Part shown: one piece after another, positions 52,876-61,379 of the stretch
Position numbering within the stretch: the first letter of the stretch is position 1
How the letters are laid out: each line of letters opens with the position of its first letter
Assembly: GCA_046295175.1 (NCBI GenBank)
Contig: JBKBNY010000001.1
Location: 1,345,460 to 1,409,459, forward strand
Direction of reading: 5' to 3'
DNA: 64,000 nt
DNA from: JALOLV01 sp046295175
Lineage (GTDB): Bacteria; Bacteroidota; Bacteroidia; Cytophagales; Spirosomataceae
Program-made: the position numbers and the translations under genes
The notes under the pieces: model-generated
The model's database searches: none
What the model saw: only the letters and a program-made list of their open reading frames with translations
Told to the model about the DNA's origin: nothing

Positions 52876-54216
52876 ATGTCAAAGAAAATACTAACCGAGC
52901 ATATTAACGCCCCGAACATCAACACGCTGGAAGGTTACCGCAAAACTGGCGGTTACAAAGGTGTTGAGAAGGCTTTGAAAACGATGACTCCCGACGAGGT
53001 TGTCGAAGAAGTCAAGAAGTCGGGTGTGCGTGGACGTGGTGGTGCGGGCTTCCCGATGGGTATGAAATGGTCATTTTTGGCCAAACCCGAAGGTGTTCCT
53101 CGTTATTTAGTTTGTAATGCCGATGAGTCGGAGCCGGGTACATTCAAAGACCACTTTTTGATGAAGGAAATCCCTCATTTATTGATTGAAGGGATGATTA
53201 TATCAAGTTATGCTTTGGGTGCCAATAAATCATTCATTTACGTTCGTGGTGAATTGATGTACGTGGTTCGTATCCTCGAAAAAGCAATCGAGGAGGCAAA
53301 AGCGGCTGGTTTTCTTGGTAAAAATATTCTTGGCACAGGCTATGACCTCGAATTGGTAGTTCAGCCTGGTGGTGGAGCGTACATTTGTGGCGAAGAAACG
53401 GCATTGCTCGAATCGCTCGAAGGAAAACGCGGAAACCCACGTAATAAACCGCCATTCCCAGCTGTAAAAGGTCTTTATCAAAGTCCGACGGTTGTAAACA
53501 ACGTGGAGTCTATTGCTACTACTTCTTGGATTATCAATAACGGTGGAGAAGCCTACGCCGCAATCGGAGTTGGTAAAAGTACAGGTACAAAATTGATTTC
53601 GGCATCTGGTCATATCAATAAACCGGGTGTTTATGAAATCGAATTAGGATTATCTTGCGATGAATTCTTGAATTCGGATGAATACTGTGGTGGGGTTCGT
53701 AAAGGGCATCATCTTAAAGCTGTAGTAGCGGGAGGTTCGTCAGTACCAATCGTTCCGGGGCAATTATTCCTAAAAACAGCCAATGGCGAAGACCGTTTGA
53801 TGAGCTACGAATCGCTCTCGGATGGCGGCTTTGCTACTGGTACAATGCTTGGTTCGGGAGGTTTTATCGTATTCGATGAAACTGCTTGTATCGTGCGTAA
53901 TACTTGGAATTTCTCTCGTTTCTATGCCCACGAGTCATGCGGACAATGTAGCCCATGTCGTGAAGGAACGGGCTGGATGCAAAAGGTATTGCACCGTATC
54001 GAACACGGAAAAGGCACAATGGCCGATATTGATTTGTTAGTTGATATTTCGAAGAAAATCGAAGGAAATACAATCTGTCCACTCGGCGATGCTGCCGCTT
54101 GGCCAGTTGCCAGTGCAATCCGTCATTTTAGAGACGAGTTTGAGTGGCACATCAAAAACCCAGTAGAAGCTACCAAGCCTGGTGCTGTTTATATGGGTAA
54201 TTTAGAATTGGTTTAA
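52876..54216 (+). CDS. nuoF: NADH-quinone oxidoreductase subunit F
   Basis: A 446-residue subunit that binds NADH and FMN and carries cluster N3. The NADH/FMN glycine-rich block GVRGRGGAGFPMGMKW is at about residues 50-65; CNADESEPGTFKDHFLM follows, then GAYICGEETALLESLEGKRG for FMN. The C-terminal [4Fe-4S] site is ESCGQCSPCREGTGWM with a later Cys in GNTICPLGDAAAW. Complete. Its downstream gap contains a dispersed palindrome (54227-54250). Confidence 0.97.
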   Translation: MSKKILTEHINAPNINTLEGYRKTGGYKGVEKALKTMTPDEVVEEVKKSGVRGRGGAGFPMGMKWSFLAKPEGVPRYLVCNADESEPGTFKDHFLMKEIPHLLIEGMIISSYALGANKSFIYVRGELMYVVRILEKAIEEAKAAGFLGKNILGTGYDLELVVQPGGGAYICGEETALLESLEGKRGNPRNKPPFPAVKGLYQSPTVVNNVESIATTSWIINNGGEAYAAIGVGKSTGTKLISASGHINKPGVYEIELGLSCDEFLNSDEYCGGVRKGHHLKAVVAGGSSVPIVPGQLFLKTANGEDRLMSYESLSDGGFATGTMLGSGGFIVFDETACIVRNTWNFSRFYAHESCGQCSPCREGTGWMQKVLHRIEHGKGTMADIDLLVDISKKIEGNTICPLGDAAAWPVASAIRHFRDEFEWHIKNPVEATKPGAVYMGNLELV

Positions 54217-54226
54217 CACATAAATT

Positions 54227-54250
54227 CCCCGCAGAAGCGGGTTAGGGGTT
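54227..54250. repeat. dispersed palindrome between nuoF and nuoG
   Basis: A 5-bp GC stem (cccgc agaa gcggg, 54228-54241) followed by ttaggggtt, ending just before the nuoG ATG at 54253. It has the same design (GC hairpin then G-rich tail) as the element within the ABC gene at 6357-6395. Confidence 0.45.
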
Positions 54251-54252
54251 TA

Positions 54253-55344
54253 ATGGAAAATACAGCACCTACATTATTTACAGTAACAGTTGATGGGCAA
54301 AGCATCCAAGTTCCGCCCGGAACAACCATCTTACAAGCCGCTCGTCAGATTGGTCCAGACGTTGCTCCGCCTGCCATGTGCTACTACGAGCCGCTCAAAG
54401 GGTCGGGTGGTAAATGCCGTGCGTGTTTGGTGAAAGTTTCGGCGGGTTCGGCAAAAGACCCTCGCCCAATGCCTAAACTGGTAGCTTCTTGTATCACACA
54501 AGTACAAGACGGAATGGTTGTAGAAAACTACACCAACCCACAAGTGGTAGAGGCTCGCAAAGGCGTCGTAGAATTTTTATTGATAAACCACCCGCTTGAT
54601 TGCCCAGTTTGCGACCAAGCAGGCGAATGCCACCTACAAGATTTCGCATTCGACCACGGTACTGGCTCGACTCGCTACGTTGAAGACCGCCGTGAGTTTG
54701 AAAAAGAAGATATTGGGCCGTATATTCAGTTGCACATGACACGTTGTATCTTGTGCTACCGTTGTGTACATACAGCCGACCAGATTACCGATAAGCGTGT
54801 ACATGGTGTGATGCACCGTGGCGACCACGCCGAAATCAGTACTTACATAGGTAAAGCTATTGATAACGATTTCTCAGGAAACGTTATTGATGTATGTCCA
54901 GTAGGTGCATTAACCGATAAAACTTATCGTTTCAAAAACCGTGTTTGGTTTAGCAAACCTGTTGATGCTCATTGTGAATGCGATAAGTGTAGCGGAAACG
55001 TGCAGCTTTGGTATCGAGGCGATGAGGTTATCCGTGTCACGGCTCGTAAAAATGAGTGGGGTGAGGTAAAAGAATTTATCTGCAACACTTGCCGTTTTGA
55101 GCGTAAGAAAACTTCTGACTGGGTTATCGAAGGGCCATCTAAAGTAAAACGTGCTTCGGTGATTTCGGCTAATAAATACGGTGCTAATCTCATCAAAAAA
55201 CCAGATTTTGCTCTCAAATTGGCAGAAACTAACTATAAAAAGATTGATGATAGCCGTCCGTATTTGCACGAGATGAAAGAAATCAAGTCTTCTGAAGACT
55301 ACAAAGGTTTGATGGAGAAGAACGAAAGTTATTTTGGAAAATAA
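54253..55344 (+). CDS. nuoG: NADH-quinone oxidoreductase subunit G, short Bacteroidota form
   Basis: A 363-residue iron-sulfur subunit, far shorter than the roughly 900-residue E. coli protein because the molybdopterin-like domain is absent. The frame is intact. [2Fe-2S] N1b: AMCYYEPLKGSGGKCRACL with a later VASCITQ Cys; N4/N5 region: CPVCDQAGECHLQDFAFDHG and RCILCYRCVHTADQI with VIDVCPVGALTD. A further Cys set lies C-terminal (CECDKCSG and FICNTCRF), which may hold another cluster. Short NuoG is, from general knowledge, usual in this phylum. Followed 15 bases later by nuoH. Confidence 0.92.
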   Translation: MENTAPTLFTVTVDGQSIQVPPGTTILQAARQIGPDVAPPAMCYYEPLKGSGGKCRACLVKVSAGSAKDPRPMPKLVASCITQVQDGMVVENYTNPQVVEARKGVVEFLLINHPLDCPVCDQAGECHLQDFAFDHGTGSTRYVEDRREFEKEDIGPYIQLHMTRCILCYRCVHTADQITDKRVHGVMHRGDHAEISTYIGKAIDNDFSGNVIDVCPVGALTDKTYRFKNRVWFSKPVDAHCECDKCSGNVQLWYRGDEVIRVTARKNEWGEVKEFICNTCRFERKKTSDWVIEGPSKVKRASVISANKYGANLIKKPDFALKLAETNYKKIDDSRPYLHEMKEIKSSEDYKGLMEKNESYFGK

Positions 55345-55359
55345 ATCATTTACAACCCT

Positions 55360-56565
55360 ATGCCAAGCTTTGGTTTAGGGTTAATTATGAAATATATGCA
55401 ATCATTTATGCTTTGGGCAGCCGAAACACTATTTTGGTGGAAAGCCCTGATTATCATTGTAATTTTTGCCGTAACGCTGGGTATTACAGCTTTCTCGACT
55501 TATGGAGAACGCAAAATGGCTGGTTTCTTCCAAGACCGTATTGGTCCCGACCGTGCAGGTCCGTTCGGATTGTTGCAGGTTGTTGCCGACGCCGTTAAGT
55601 TATTCTTCAAAGAAGATTTTATTCCTGCTCAGGCCGATAAATGGCTGTTTATCTTAGGCCCTTGTTTATCAATGCTCACAGCTTTGATGTCGAGTGCAGT
55701 ATTGCCATTTGGTGATTCTTTCTCAATTGATGGGAAATCAGTTATGGTGCAAGCCATTGACGTGAATATCGGTATTCTATACGTTTTCGGTGTGGTTTCG
55801 TTGGGTGTTTACGGGATTATGATTGGCGGCTGGGCATCAAACAATAAATTTTCTTTGCTTGGAGCTATCCGTGCGGCATCACAAAATATCAGCTATGAAT
55901 TAGCAATGGGTATGTCAATCCTCGCAGTTTTGATGTTGACTGGTTCATTGTCAGTTCGTGAAATTGTCAATAACCAACACGGCGGAAACTGGTATATTTT
56001 CTATCAACCACTCGGATTTATTATCTTTTTGGTTTGTGCATTTGCCGAGTGTAACCGTACACCTTTTGACTTACCTGAGTGCGAAACCGAGCTTGTAGGC
56101 GGACACCATACCGAGTATAGCTCGATGAAAATGGGTTTTTATCTATTTGCCGAGTTTGCCAACGTCTTTGTTTCATCGGCGGTAATTTCTTGCTTGTACT
56201 TTGGCGGTTTCAATTACCCGGGTATGGATTGGGTTGAGGTTAAATTGATGGGGGTATTCGGAAACACAACTGGTCATAATCTTGCAACTGCAATTGGTAT
56301 TTTGGTGATGTTGGCCAAATCAATTTTTGGAATATTCTTCTTTATGTGGGTACGTTGGACGGTTCCACGTTTCCGTTATGACCAATTAATGAATTTAGGA
56401 TGGAAAGGACTTATTCCATTGTCAGTTGCTAACCTTGTTATCACAGCAGTAGCGATGTTGTCTGGTTGGAAGTTAGTCGGAATGTGGGCTGGCGTTATCC
56501 TCCTCTTGATTGTTGTTACAGCTCTTTGGGCGATGCGTCCGAAGCGTAAAGCTGCAATCGCATAA
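55360..56565 (+). CDS. nuoH: NADH-quinone oxidoreductase subunit H
   Basis: A 401-residue membrane subunit (eight or nine spans) that forms the quinone chamber entry. Two starts are possible: ATG at 55360, or ATG at 55387 (MKYMQSFMLWAAETL), the latter closer to usual family length. Conserved blocks: TYGERKMAGFFQDRIGPDRA, ADAVKLFFKEDFIP, FIIFLVCAFAECNRTPFDLP, and ECETELVGGHHTEYSSMKMG (the acidic third loop), then MWVRWTVPRFRYDQLMNLGW. Complete. Confidence 0.95.
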   Translation: MPSFGLGLIMKYMQSFMLWAAETLFWWKALIIIVIFAVTLGITAFSTYGERKMAGFFQDRIGPDRAGPFGLLQVVADAVKLFFKEDFIPAQADKWLFILGPCLSMLTALMSSAVLPFGDSFSIDGKSVMVQAIDVNIGILYVFGVVSLGVYGIMIGGWASNNKFSLLGAIRAASQNISYELAMGMSILAVLMLTGSLSVREIVNNQHGGNWYIFYQPLGFIIFLVCAFAECNRTPFDLPECETELVGGHHTEYSSMKMGFYLFAEFANVFVSSAVISCLYFGGFNYPGMDWVEVKLMGVFGNTTGHNLATAIGILVMLAKSIFGIFFFMWVRWTVPRFRYDQLMNLGWKGLIPLSVANLVITAVAMLSGWKLVGMWAGVILLLIVVTALWAMRPKRKAAIA

Positions 56566-56591
56566 GTTGAACCCTTGAATATTGAATAAAT

Positions 56592-57176
56592 ATGCAATTA
56601 ACGAATAGAGCTAAAAAGACCGATAAAAGAGAGCTAAACTTGATGGAACGAAGCTATCTGCCAGTTGTGGCGGGTGGATTAGGAATCACTATCAAGCACT
56701 TTTTCTCGAAAAAGGTAACTATAAAATATCCTGAGCAAAAACGTTATCTCGGGCCAGTTTTTAGAGGACATCACATCTTAAAACGTGATGACCAAGGACG
56801 CGAACGTTGTACTGCTTGTGGGCTTTGTGCGGTGGCTTGTCCTGCCGAAGCGATTTCGATGGTAGCAGCCGAAAGAGTTAAAGGCGAAGAACACTTGTAT
56901 CGTGAAGAAAAATACGCGGCAGTTTATGAGATAAACATGTTGCGTTGTATTTTCTGCGGGCTTTGTGAAGAGGCTTGTCCGAAACAGGCTATTTACCTCC
57001 GCCACGATAAATTTGTTCCGGTATTCACCGAGCGTGACGGCGTAATTTATGGCAAAGACCAATTGGTTGAAGACATGAACGAACGCTATACTCGTGATGC
57101 CTGGACAAAAGAAGAAATGGCTAAAATCTGGGATAAATTACCAGTAAACAAGGGCGTTTTCGACGAGCTTGATTAA
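56592..57176 (+). CDS. nuoI: NADH-quinone oxidoreductase subunit I
   Basis: A 194-residue ferredoxin-like subunit with two [4Fe-4S] clusters (N6a, N6b) between NuoG and NuoB. Ligands: CTACGLCAVACPAEAIS and CIFCGLCEEACPKQAIYL, both complete CxxCxxCxxxCP sets. The lead helix MERSYLPVVAGGLGITIKHF anchors it next to the membrane arm. Followed by an 80-base gap, then nuoJ. Confidence 0.96.
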   Translation: MQLTNRAKKTDKRELNLMERSYLPVVAGGLGITIKHFFSKKVTIKYPEQKRYLGPVFRGHHILKRDDQGRERCTACGLCAVACPAEAISMVAAERVKGEEHLYREEKYAAVYEINMLRCIFCGLCEEACPKQAIYLRHDKFVPVFTERDGVIYGKDQLVEDMNERYTRDAWTKEEMAKIWDKLPVNKGVFDELD

Positions 57177-57256
57177 TTGTTAAATGTTAATCGTTGAGTA
57201 TTGATAGCTCTGTTTTCGATGGCTATTAATCACTGACACTATTTTAGAATATTATT

Positions 57257-57802
57257 ATGTCATTATTTGAAACAATCAAGAACCTACCGAGCATTTGGTA
57301 TGTTTTCTCATTTCTTTCGATACTAACACTTTTTGGTGCTTTAGGTACAATCATGTCTAAAAACCCAATCCATAGTGTTATTTATTTGATTCTTACATTC
57401 TTCTCATTATCAGCACATTATGTATTGCTCAATGCCCAGTTTTTGGCAGCGGTAAATATCATTGTGTATGCTGGTGCTATCATGGTACTTTTCTTATTTG
57501 TTATCATGTTTTTGAATTTGAAGCAAGAATCCGAAGAATTGAAACGGAATCGAACCATTGCATTTGCGGTTGGTATTGGTGTTGTTTTAGGCGGATTGTT
57601 GATACTTTACCTTCGTAAATCGGAGAGAGAGTATCCTAATGTAGCTACTTTTAATTCTCAAACTGGTATGATTGAATCTCTCGGTAGCTTACTTTATAAA
57701 GACTATATGCTACCGTTTGAGTTAATCTCTGTTCTGCTTTTGGTGGCATTAGTTGGTGCGGTTATGTTGGGTAAACGCGAAGCAGGAGAAAGACACTTCT
57801 AA
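57257..57802 (+). CDS. nuoJ: NADH-quinone oxidoreductase subunit J
   Basis: A 181-residue membrane subunit with five spans, including WYVFSFLSILTLFGALGTIM, PIHSVIYLILTFFSLSAHYV, AAVNIIVYAGAIMVLFLFVIMF (the VYAGAIMVLFLFV block is the family hallmark) and PFELISVLLLVALVGAVMLG. Complete. It is the last nuo gene here; a terminator follows 28 bases on, and nuoK, L, M and N are not downstream. Confidence 0.95.
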   Translation: MSLFETIKNLPSIWYVFSFLSILTLFGALGTIMSKNPIHSVIYLILTFFSLSAHYVLLNAQFLAAVNIIVYAGAIMVLFLFVIMFLNLKQESEELKRNRTIAFAVGIGVVLGGLLILYLRKSEREYPNVATFNSQTGMIESLGSLLYKDYMLPFELISVLLLVALVGAVMLGKREAGERHF

Positions 57803-57829
57803 GAAAATTTTATTACACAGATATTATAA

Positions 57830-57860
57830 AACGCCTGAAAGTATTTTCAGGCGTTTTGTT
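57830..57860 (+). terminator. intrinsic terminator after nuoJ
   Basis: A perfect 11-bp stem, aacgcctgaaa (57830-57840) and tttcaggcgtt (57845-57855), with a gtat loop and a T-rich tail. It ends the nuoA-J transcript. Confidence 0.9.
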
Positions 57861-57925
57861 TTTATTGTAACTTAGAAACTCAATAAATTTTGATACCATT
57901 AAATCTGAAATTCAAAACTATAATT

Positions 57926-58453
57926 ATGGCTCTTATCTTACCTGTTAAAGGCGTTAGTCCTACCATGGGCGAAAACTGTTGGCTTGCCCCAAATGCAACT
58001 GTTGTTGGCGATGTAACTATGGGCAAAGACTGTACAGTCTGGTTTAATGCTGTGGTTCGTGGCGATGTAAATTCGATTATCATGGGCGATAGAGTCAATA
58101 TTCAGGATGGAGCAGTAATACATTGTACTTATCAGAAAACCAAGACAATACTCGGAAACAACGTCAGTATTGCCCATAACGCAGTTGTTCATGGATGCAC
58201 TATCGAAGACAAAGTTTTGGTCGGGATGGGAGCCATTATTATGGATGGAGCAGTCATTGGTTCTGAATCTATCATAGCAGCAGGGGCGATTGTAACTCAA
58301 AATACGATTGTACCGCCACGTACGATTTATGCCGGAAATCCTGCAAAATTTTTAAAAAACATTACACCCGAACTCGAAGAAGTCTTTATGCGAACCGCCA
58401 ATAATTATGTGATGTACGCAGGATGGTTTCAAGAAGAAAGCTCGGAAAAGTAA
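57926..58453 (+). CDS. gamma-carbonic anhydrase family protein
   Basis: A 175-residue left-handed beta-helix protein. The ATG at 57926 (MALILPVKGVSPTMGENCWL) is chosen; the frame opens 36 bases earlier at a TTG. Hexapeptide repeats run throughout (VVGDVTMGKDCTVW, VVRGDVNSIIMGD). The three zinc ligands of the Cam-type enzyme are present: His66 in VIHCT, His84 and His89 in IAHNAVVHGC. It may hydrate CO2 or serve a structural role. It follows nuoJ after a terminator; gamma-carbonic anhydrases are complex I subunits in plant mitochondria, which makes the neighbourhood notable. Confidence 0.9.
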   Translation: MALILPVKGVSPTMGENCWLAPNATVVGDVTMGKDCTVWFNAVVRGDVNSIIMGDRVNIQDGAVIHCTYQKTKTILGNNVSIAHNAVVHGCTIEDKVLVGMGAIIMDGAVIGSESIIAAGAIVTQNTIVPPRTIYAGNPAKFLKNITPELEEVFMRTANNYVMYAGWFQEESSEK

Positions 58454-58492
58454 CCTTGAATCGAATTTTATCAAATTGAATACCCTAACTCT

Positions 58493-59962
58493 ATGAAAAA
58501 AACTTCTCTATTAATTGGTTTGTGTGGTTTGCTGCTGGTCAGTTTTCAGAATGTTGAGCCATCTGCCAACCAACCCAATATCATTTATATCATGGCCGAT
58601 GATTTGGGTTATGCCGAATTGGGGTGCTATGGTCAACAAAAAATCAAAACGCCAAATTTGGATAAAATGGCGGCCGAAGGGCTTCGATTTACAAATTTCT
58701 ACGCAGGTAGTCCTGTCTGTGCTCCGTCACGCTCGGTTTTATTGACAGGCAAGCACACAGGTCATACGCAAGTAAGGGATAATCAAGAATTTGGTGGATT
58801 TGATGACGAAAATGAGTTTGGACAAATGCCACTTACCCCAAATACCGAGACCATTGCCACCATGTTAAAATCGGCAGGATACACAACTGCTTGCGTTGGG
58901 AAATGGGGATTGGGTGGCCCAAACACAACGGGGATTCCTCGTAAGCATGGTTTCGATTTTTTCTACGGATATTTAGACCAAAAACAAGCCCACAATTTTT
59001 ATCCGACTCACCTTTGGCGTAATGAGCAATGGGATACGCTACGCAATAAGGGGATTCTTTCGCATCCCAAATTAAACGATGACGATAAGCGAAATCCTGA
59101 AATCTACAAAAAATCAATTGGCCAAGACTATGCCGGATACCACATAAGAGATGAGGCAATCAAGTTTATAAAAGACAACAAATCAAAGCCTTTTTTCCTG
59201 TATTTTACACCCACGATGCCACATTTGGCCATACAAGTACCCGATAATGAGATTGATAAATTTGGCTATAAGTTTGAAGAAAAGCCTTATTTCGCCGAAA
59301 AAGGTTATACACCCCACAACAGACCGAGGGCGGCTTATGCAACAATGATTAGTTTATTGGATGAATTTGTGGGTAATATCATCGAAACACTCAAAAAAGA
59401 AGGACTTGACCAAAATACCATTATCTTTTTCACATCTGATAATGGTGCAACTCACGATGTTGGGGGTGTTGAAACTGATTTTTTCAGAAGTGTTGGGCAT
59501 CTCAGAGGTTTGAAAGGCAGCGTGTATGAGGGCGGAATCAGAGTTCCGATGATTGTGAAGTGGAAAGGTAAAATCAAACCTAATACAACCACAAATCAAG
59601 CCTCGGTGGCTTATGATGTTATGCCGACGCTTCGTGAATTATGCAAAATCTCGAAACCAATTGAAAGTGATGGAAATTCGCTCTTACCTTTATTAATGGG
59701 AAAACAACCTAAAATCGAGCGTCAACTTTATTGGGAATTTTATAGTTATGGTCGCCAAAAAGCTATGCGTTGGGGTAATTGGAAGGTCGTTTTAACTGAT
59801 TTACAGAAGAATCCGAATGCTAAGATTCAGTTATACGATTTATCGAAAGATGAATCAGAAACGACAGATTTAGCAGCAAAACACCCCGATATTGTAGCAA
59901 AAATGCAGAAAATGATGGAGCAGTCGCACAGTCAAGCCGTATTGCCACAATGGAATTTTTGA
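58493..59962 (+). CDS. secreted type I sulfatase (arylsulfatase A-like)
   Basis: A 489-residue exported enzyme with signal MKKTSLLIGLCGLLLVSFQ. Metal ligands DD at 36-37 in IYIMADDLGYAELGCYG. The modification site is CAPSRSVLLTG, with Cys76 matured to formylglycine by a sulfatase-modifying enzyme not encoded in this window. HTGHTQVRDN, GKWGLGGPN and the FFTSDNGATHDVGG metal block are intact. Substrate not readable; possibly sulfated polysaccharides, in keeping with the esterases elsewhere in the window. Confidence 0.93.
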   Translation: MKKTSLLIGLCGLLLVSFQNVEPSANQPNIIYIMADDLGYAELGCYGQQKIKTPNLDKMAAEGLRFTNFYAGSPVCAPSRSVLLTGKHTGHTQVRDNQEFGGFDDENEFGQMPLTPNTETIATMLKSAGYTTACVGKWGLGGPNTTGIPRKHGFDFFYGYLDQKQAHNFYPTHLWRNEQWDTLRNKGILSHPKLNDDDKRNPEIYKKSIGQDYAGYHIRDEAIKFIKDNKSKPFFLYFTPTMPHLAIQVPDNEIDKFGYKFEEKPYFAEKGYTPHNRPRAAYATMISLLDEFVGNIIETLKKEGLDQNTIIFFTSDNGATHDVGGVETDFFRSVGHLRGLKGSVYEGGIRVPMIVKWKGKIKPNTTTNQASVAYDVMPTLRELCKISKPIESDGNSLLPLLMGKQPKIERQLYWEFYSYGRQKAMRWGNWKVVLTDLQKNPNAKIQLYDLSKDESETTDLAAKHPDIVAKMQKMMEQSHSQAVLPQWNF

Positions 59963-59971
59963 ATAGTTATA

Positions 59972-60031
59972 GAACGAATTTTTCAGCTCGTTCAGATAGT
60001 ATAAACATTATAAACGAGTTGAAAACTCGTT
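59972..60031. repeat. pair of related hairpins before the permease gene
   Basis: gaacgaatttttcagctcgttc (59972-59993) and aacgagttgaaaactcgtt (60013-60031) each fold on themselves and are related to each other in sequence. They lie between the sulfatase stop and the permease ATG and look like copies of one dispersed intergenic palindrome; each could also slow or end transcription. Confidence 0.5.
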
Positions 60032-60041
60032 CTACGAATCT

Positions 60042-61337
60042 ATGTCGAATCTAAAAAAATCTCTTACTCCCACTTTACTTTGGGGACTTGGCGTGGGTTA
60101 TGTTATTTCGGGAATGTATTTTGGGTGGAACCTCGGTCTCGAAAAAGGCGGAACCCTCGGAATGGCATTGGCTACGCTGGCAATTATTGTGATGTACGTA
60201 TGCTTTTCGTTGAGCTACGCCGAACTCGCTTGTGCGATTCCAAAAGCGGGAGGGGCATTCGACTATACCAATCGAGCTATGGGTAAAAACTGGGGATTTA
60301 TAGCCGGAATGGCTCAAAATATTGAATTTATATTTGCTCCGCCAGCCATTGCAGTTGGAATTGGTGCGTATATCAATGGTATTTTACCACAATTTTCAAT
60401 TACACAAATTGCTATTTTTGCCTATCTCCTCTTTACATTTTTGAATATTCTCGGAGCTAAATTAGCTGCTACTTTTGAACTTTTGATAACCGTATTTGCA
60501 ATTTTAGGGTTGATTCTATTTGCTTTTGTAGCGATTCCTCATTTCAAGTTCGATAATTTAGAGATAACCAATCTCAACAAAGGATTTTCGGGTGCATTTG
60601 CTTGTTTACCGTTTGCGATATGGTTTTTTCTGGGTATCGAAGGTTTGGCAAACGTAGCCGAAGAATCTATTCATCCACAAAAAGATATTACGTGGGGATT
60701 TGGCTCGGCAATGGCTACTTTGGTTTTGCTCTGCATATTAACTTTTACGGTTTCGGTTGGAGTTGATGGCTGGCAATCAATTGTTTATAAAGCCGATGGA
60801 AGCATTACAGATTCGCCATTACCGATGGCTCTTTCTAAAATTATGGGAGATAAAAGTTTAATTTATCAAATTTTAGTGGCAATTGGTACTTGCGGTTTGG
60901 TCGCCTCTTTTCATGGATTAGTTTTGGCTTCGGGGCGTTCGGTTTATGAATTTGGTAAAATGGGCAATGCTCCTCGTTTTTTGGGTAATATCAATGAGAG
61001 ATTCCGAACACCATCTAATGCACTTATTGCGAATATGGTTATCGGAATTATCGCTCTTTTGAGTAATTCGACGGCCGAAATCATCACACTTTCGGTTTTT
61101 GGTGCTTTGGTTATGTATATTTTGGCGATGGTTTCGTTGGTAATTTTACGTAAAAGCGAGCCTGAACTACAACGCCCTTTCAAGACACCTTTTTATCCGA
61201 CTTCGACGTATCTGGCACTCATTATTGCGAGTATAGCACTCATTGCTATGATTATCTACAATCTAAAACTTGCTTTGATTTTCTTCGGTGTTTTGGTCGG
61301 AACATTCGTATTATTCAAGATAATTATCCGCAAATAA
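60042..61337 (+). CDS. APC-family amino acid/ethanolamine permease
   Basis: A 431-residue transporter with 12 hydrophobic spans. The start LLWGLGVGYVISGMYFGWNL and GGAFDYTNRAMGKNWGFIAG are blocks I associate with ethanolamine permeases; the IxxGxx-type unwound helix of span 1 is present as GVGYVISGMYFG. Other APC features: GIEGLANVAEESIHPQKDI and RFRTPSNALIANMVIGIIAL. No ethanolamine ammonia-lyase or other eut gene is adjacent, so the substrate remains uncertain. It ends at a shared bidirectional terminator. Confidence 0.82.
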   Translation: MSNLKKSLTPTLLWGLGVGYVISGMYFGWNLGLEKGGTLGMALATLAIIVMYVCFSLSYAELACAIPKAGGAFDYTNRAMGKNWGFIAGMAQNIEFIFAPPAIAVGIGAYINGILPQFSITQIAIFAYLLFTFLNILGAKLAATFELLITVFAILGLILFAFVAIPHFKFDNLEITNLNKGFSGAFACLPFAIWFFLGIEGLANVAEESIHPQKDITWGFGSAMATLVLLCILTFTVSVGVDGWQSIVYKADGSITDSPLPMALSKIMGDKSLIYQILVAIGTCGLVASFHGLVLASGRSVYEFGKMGNAPRFLGNINERFRTPSNALIANMVIGIIALLSNSTAEIITLSVFGALVMYILAMVSLVILRKSEPELQRPFKTPFYPTSTYLALIIASIALIAMIIYNLKLALIFFGVLVGTFVLFKIIIRK

Positions 61338-61339
61338 AA

Positions 61340-61379
61340 AACCTCCAAGGATTTTGAATCGCTTGGAGGTTATTTTTTT
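61340..61379. terminator. bidirectional terminator between permease and SdrD-like genes
   Basis: A perfect 10-bp stem, aacctccaag (61340-61349) and cttggaggtt (61362-61371), with A-rich sequence on the left and a T run on the right, so it works on both strands. The convergent gene's stop codon lies at its right edge. Confidence 0.9.

Noticed and set aside
54253..55344. Short nuoG as a truncated pseudogene
   Set aside because: All N-terminal cluster ligands are present, the frame is clean, and short NuoG is, from general knowledge, normal in Bacteroidota; no remnant of the missing domain follows.
60042..61337. An ethanolamine utilisation locus
   Set aside because: Only the permease resembles this pathway; no eut enzymes or shell proteins are in the window.
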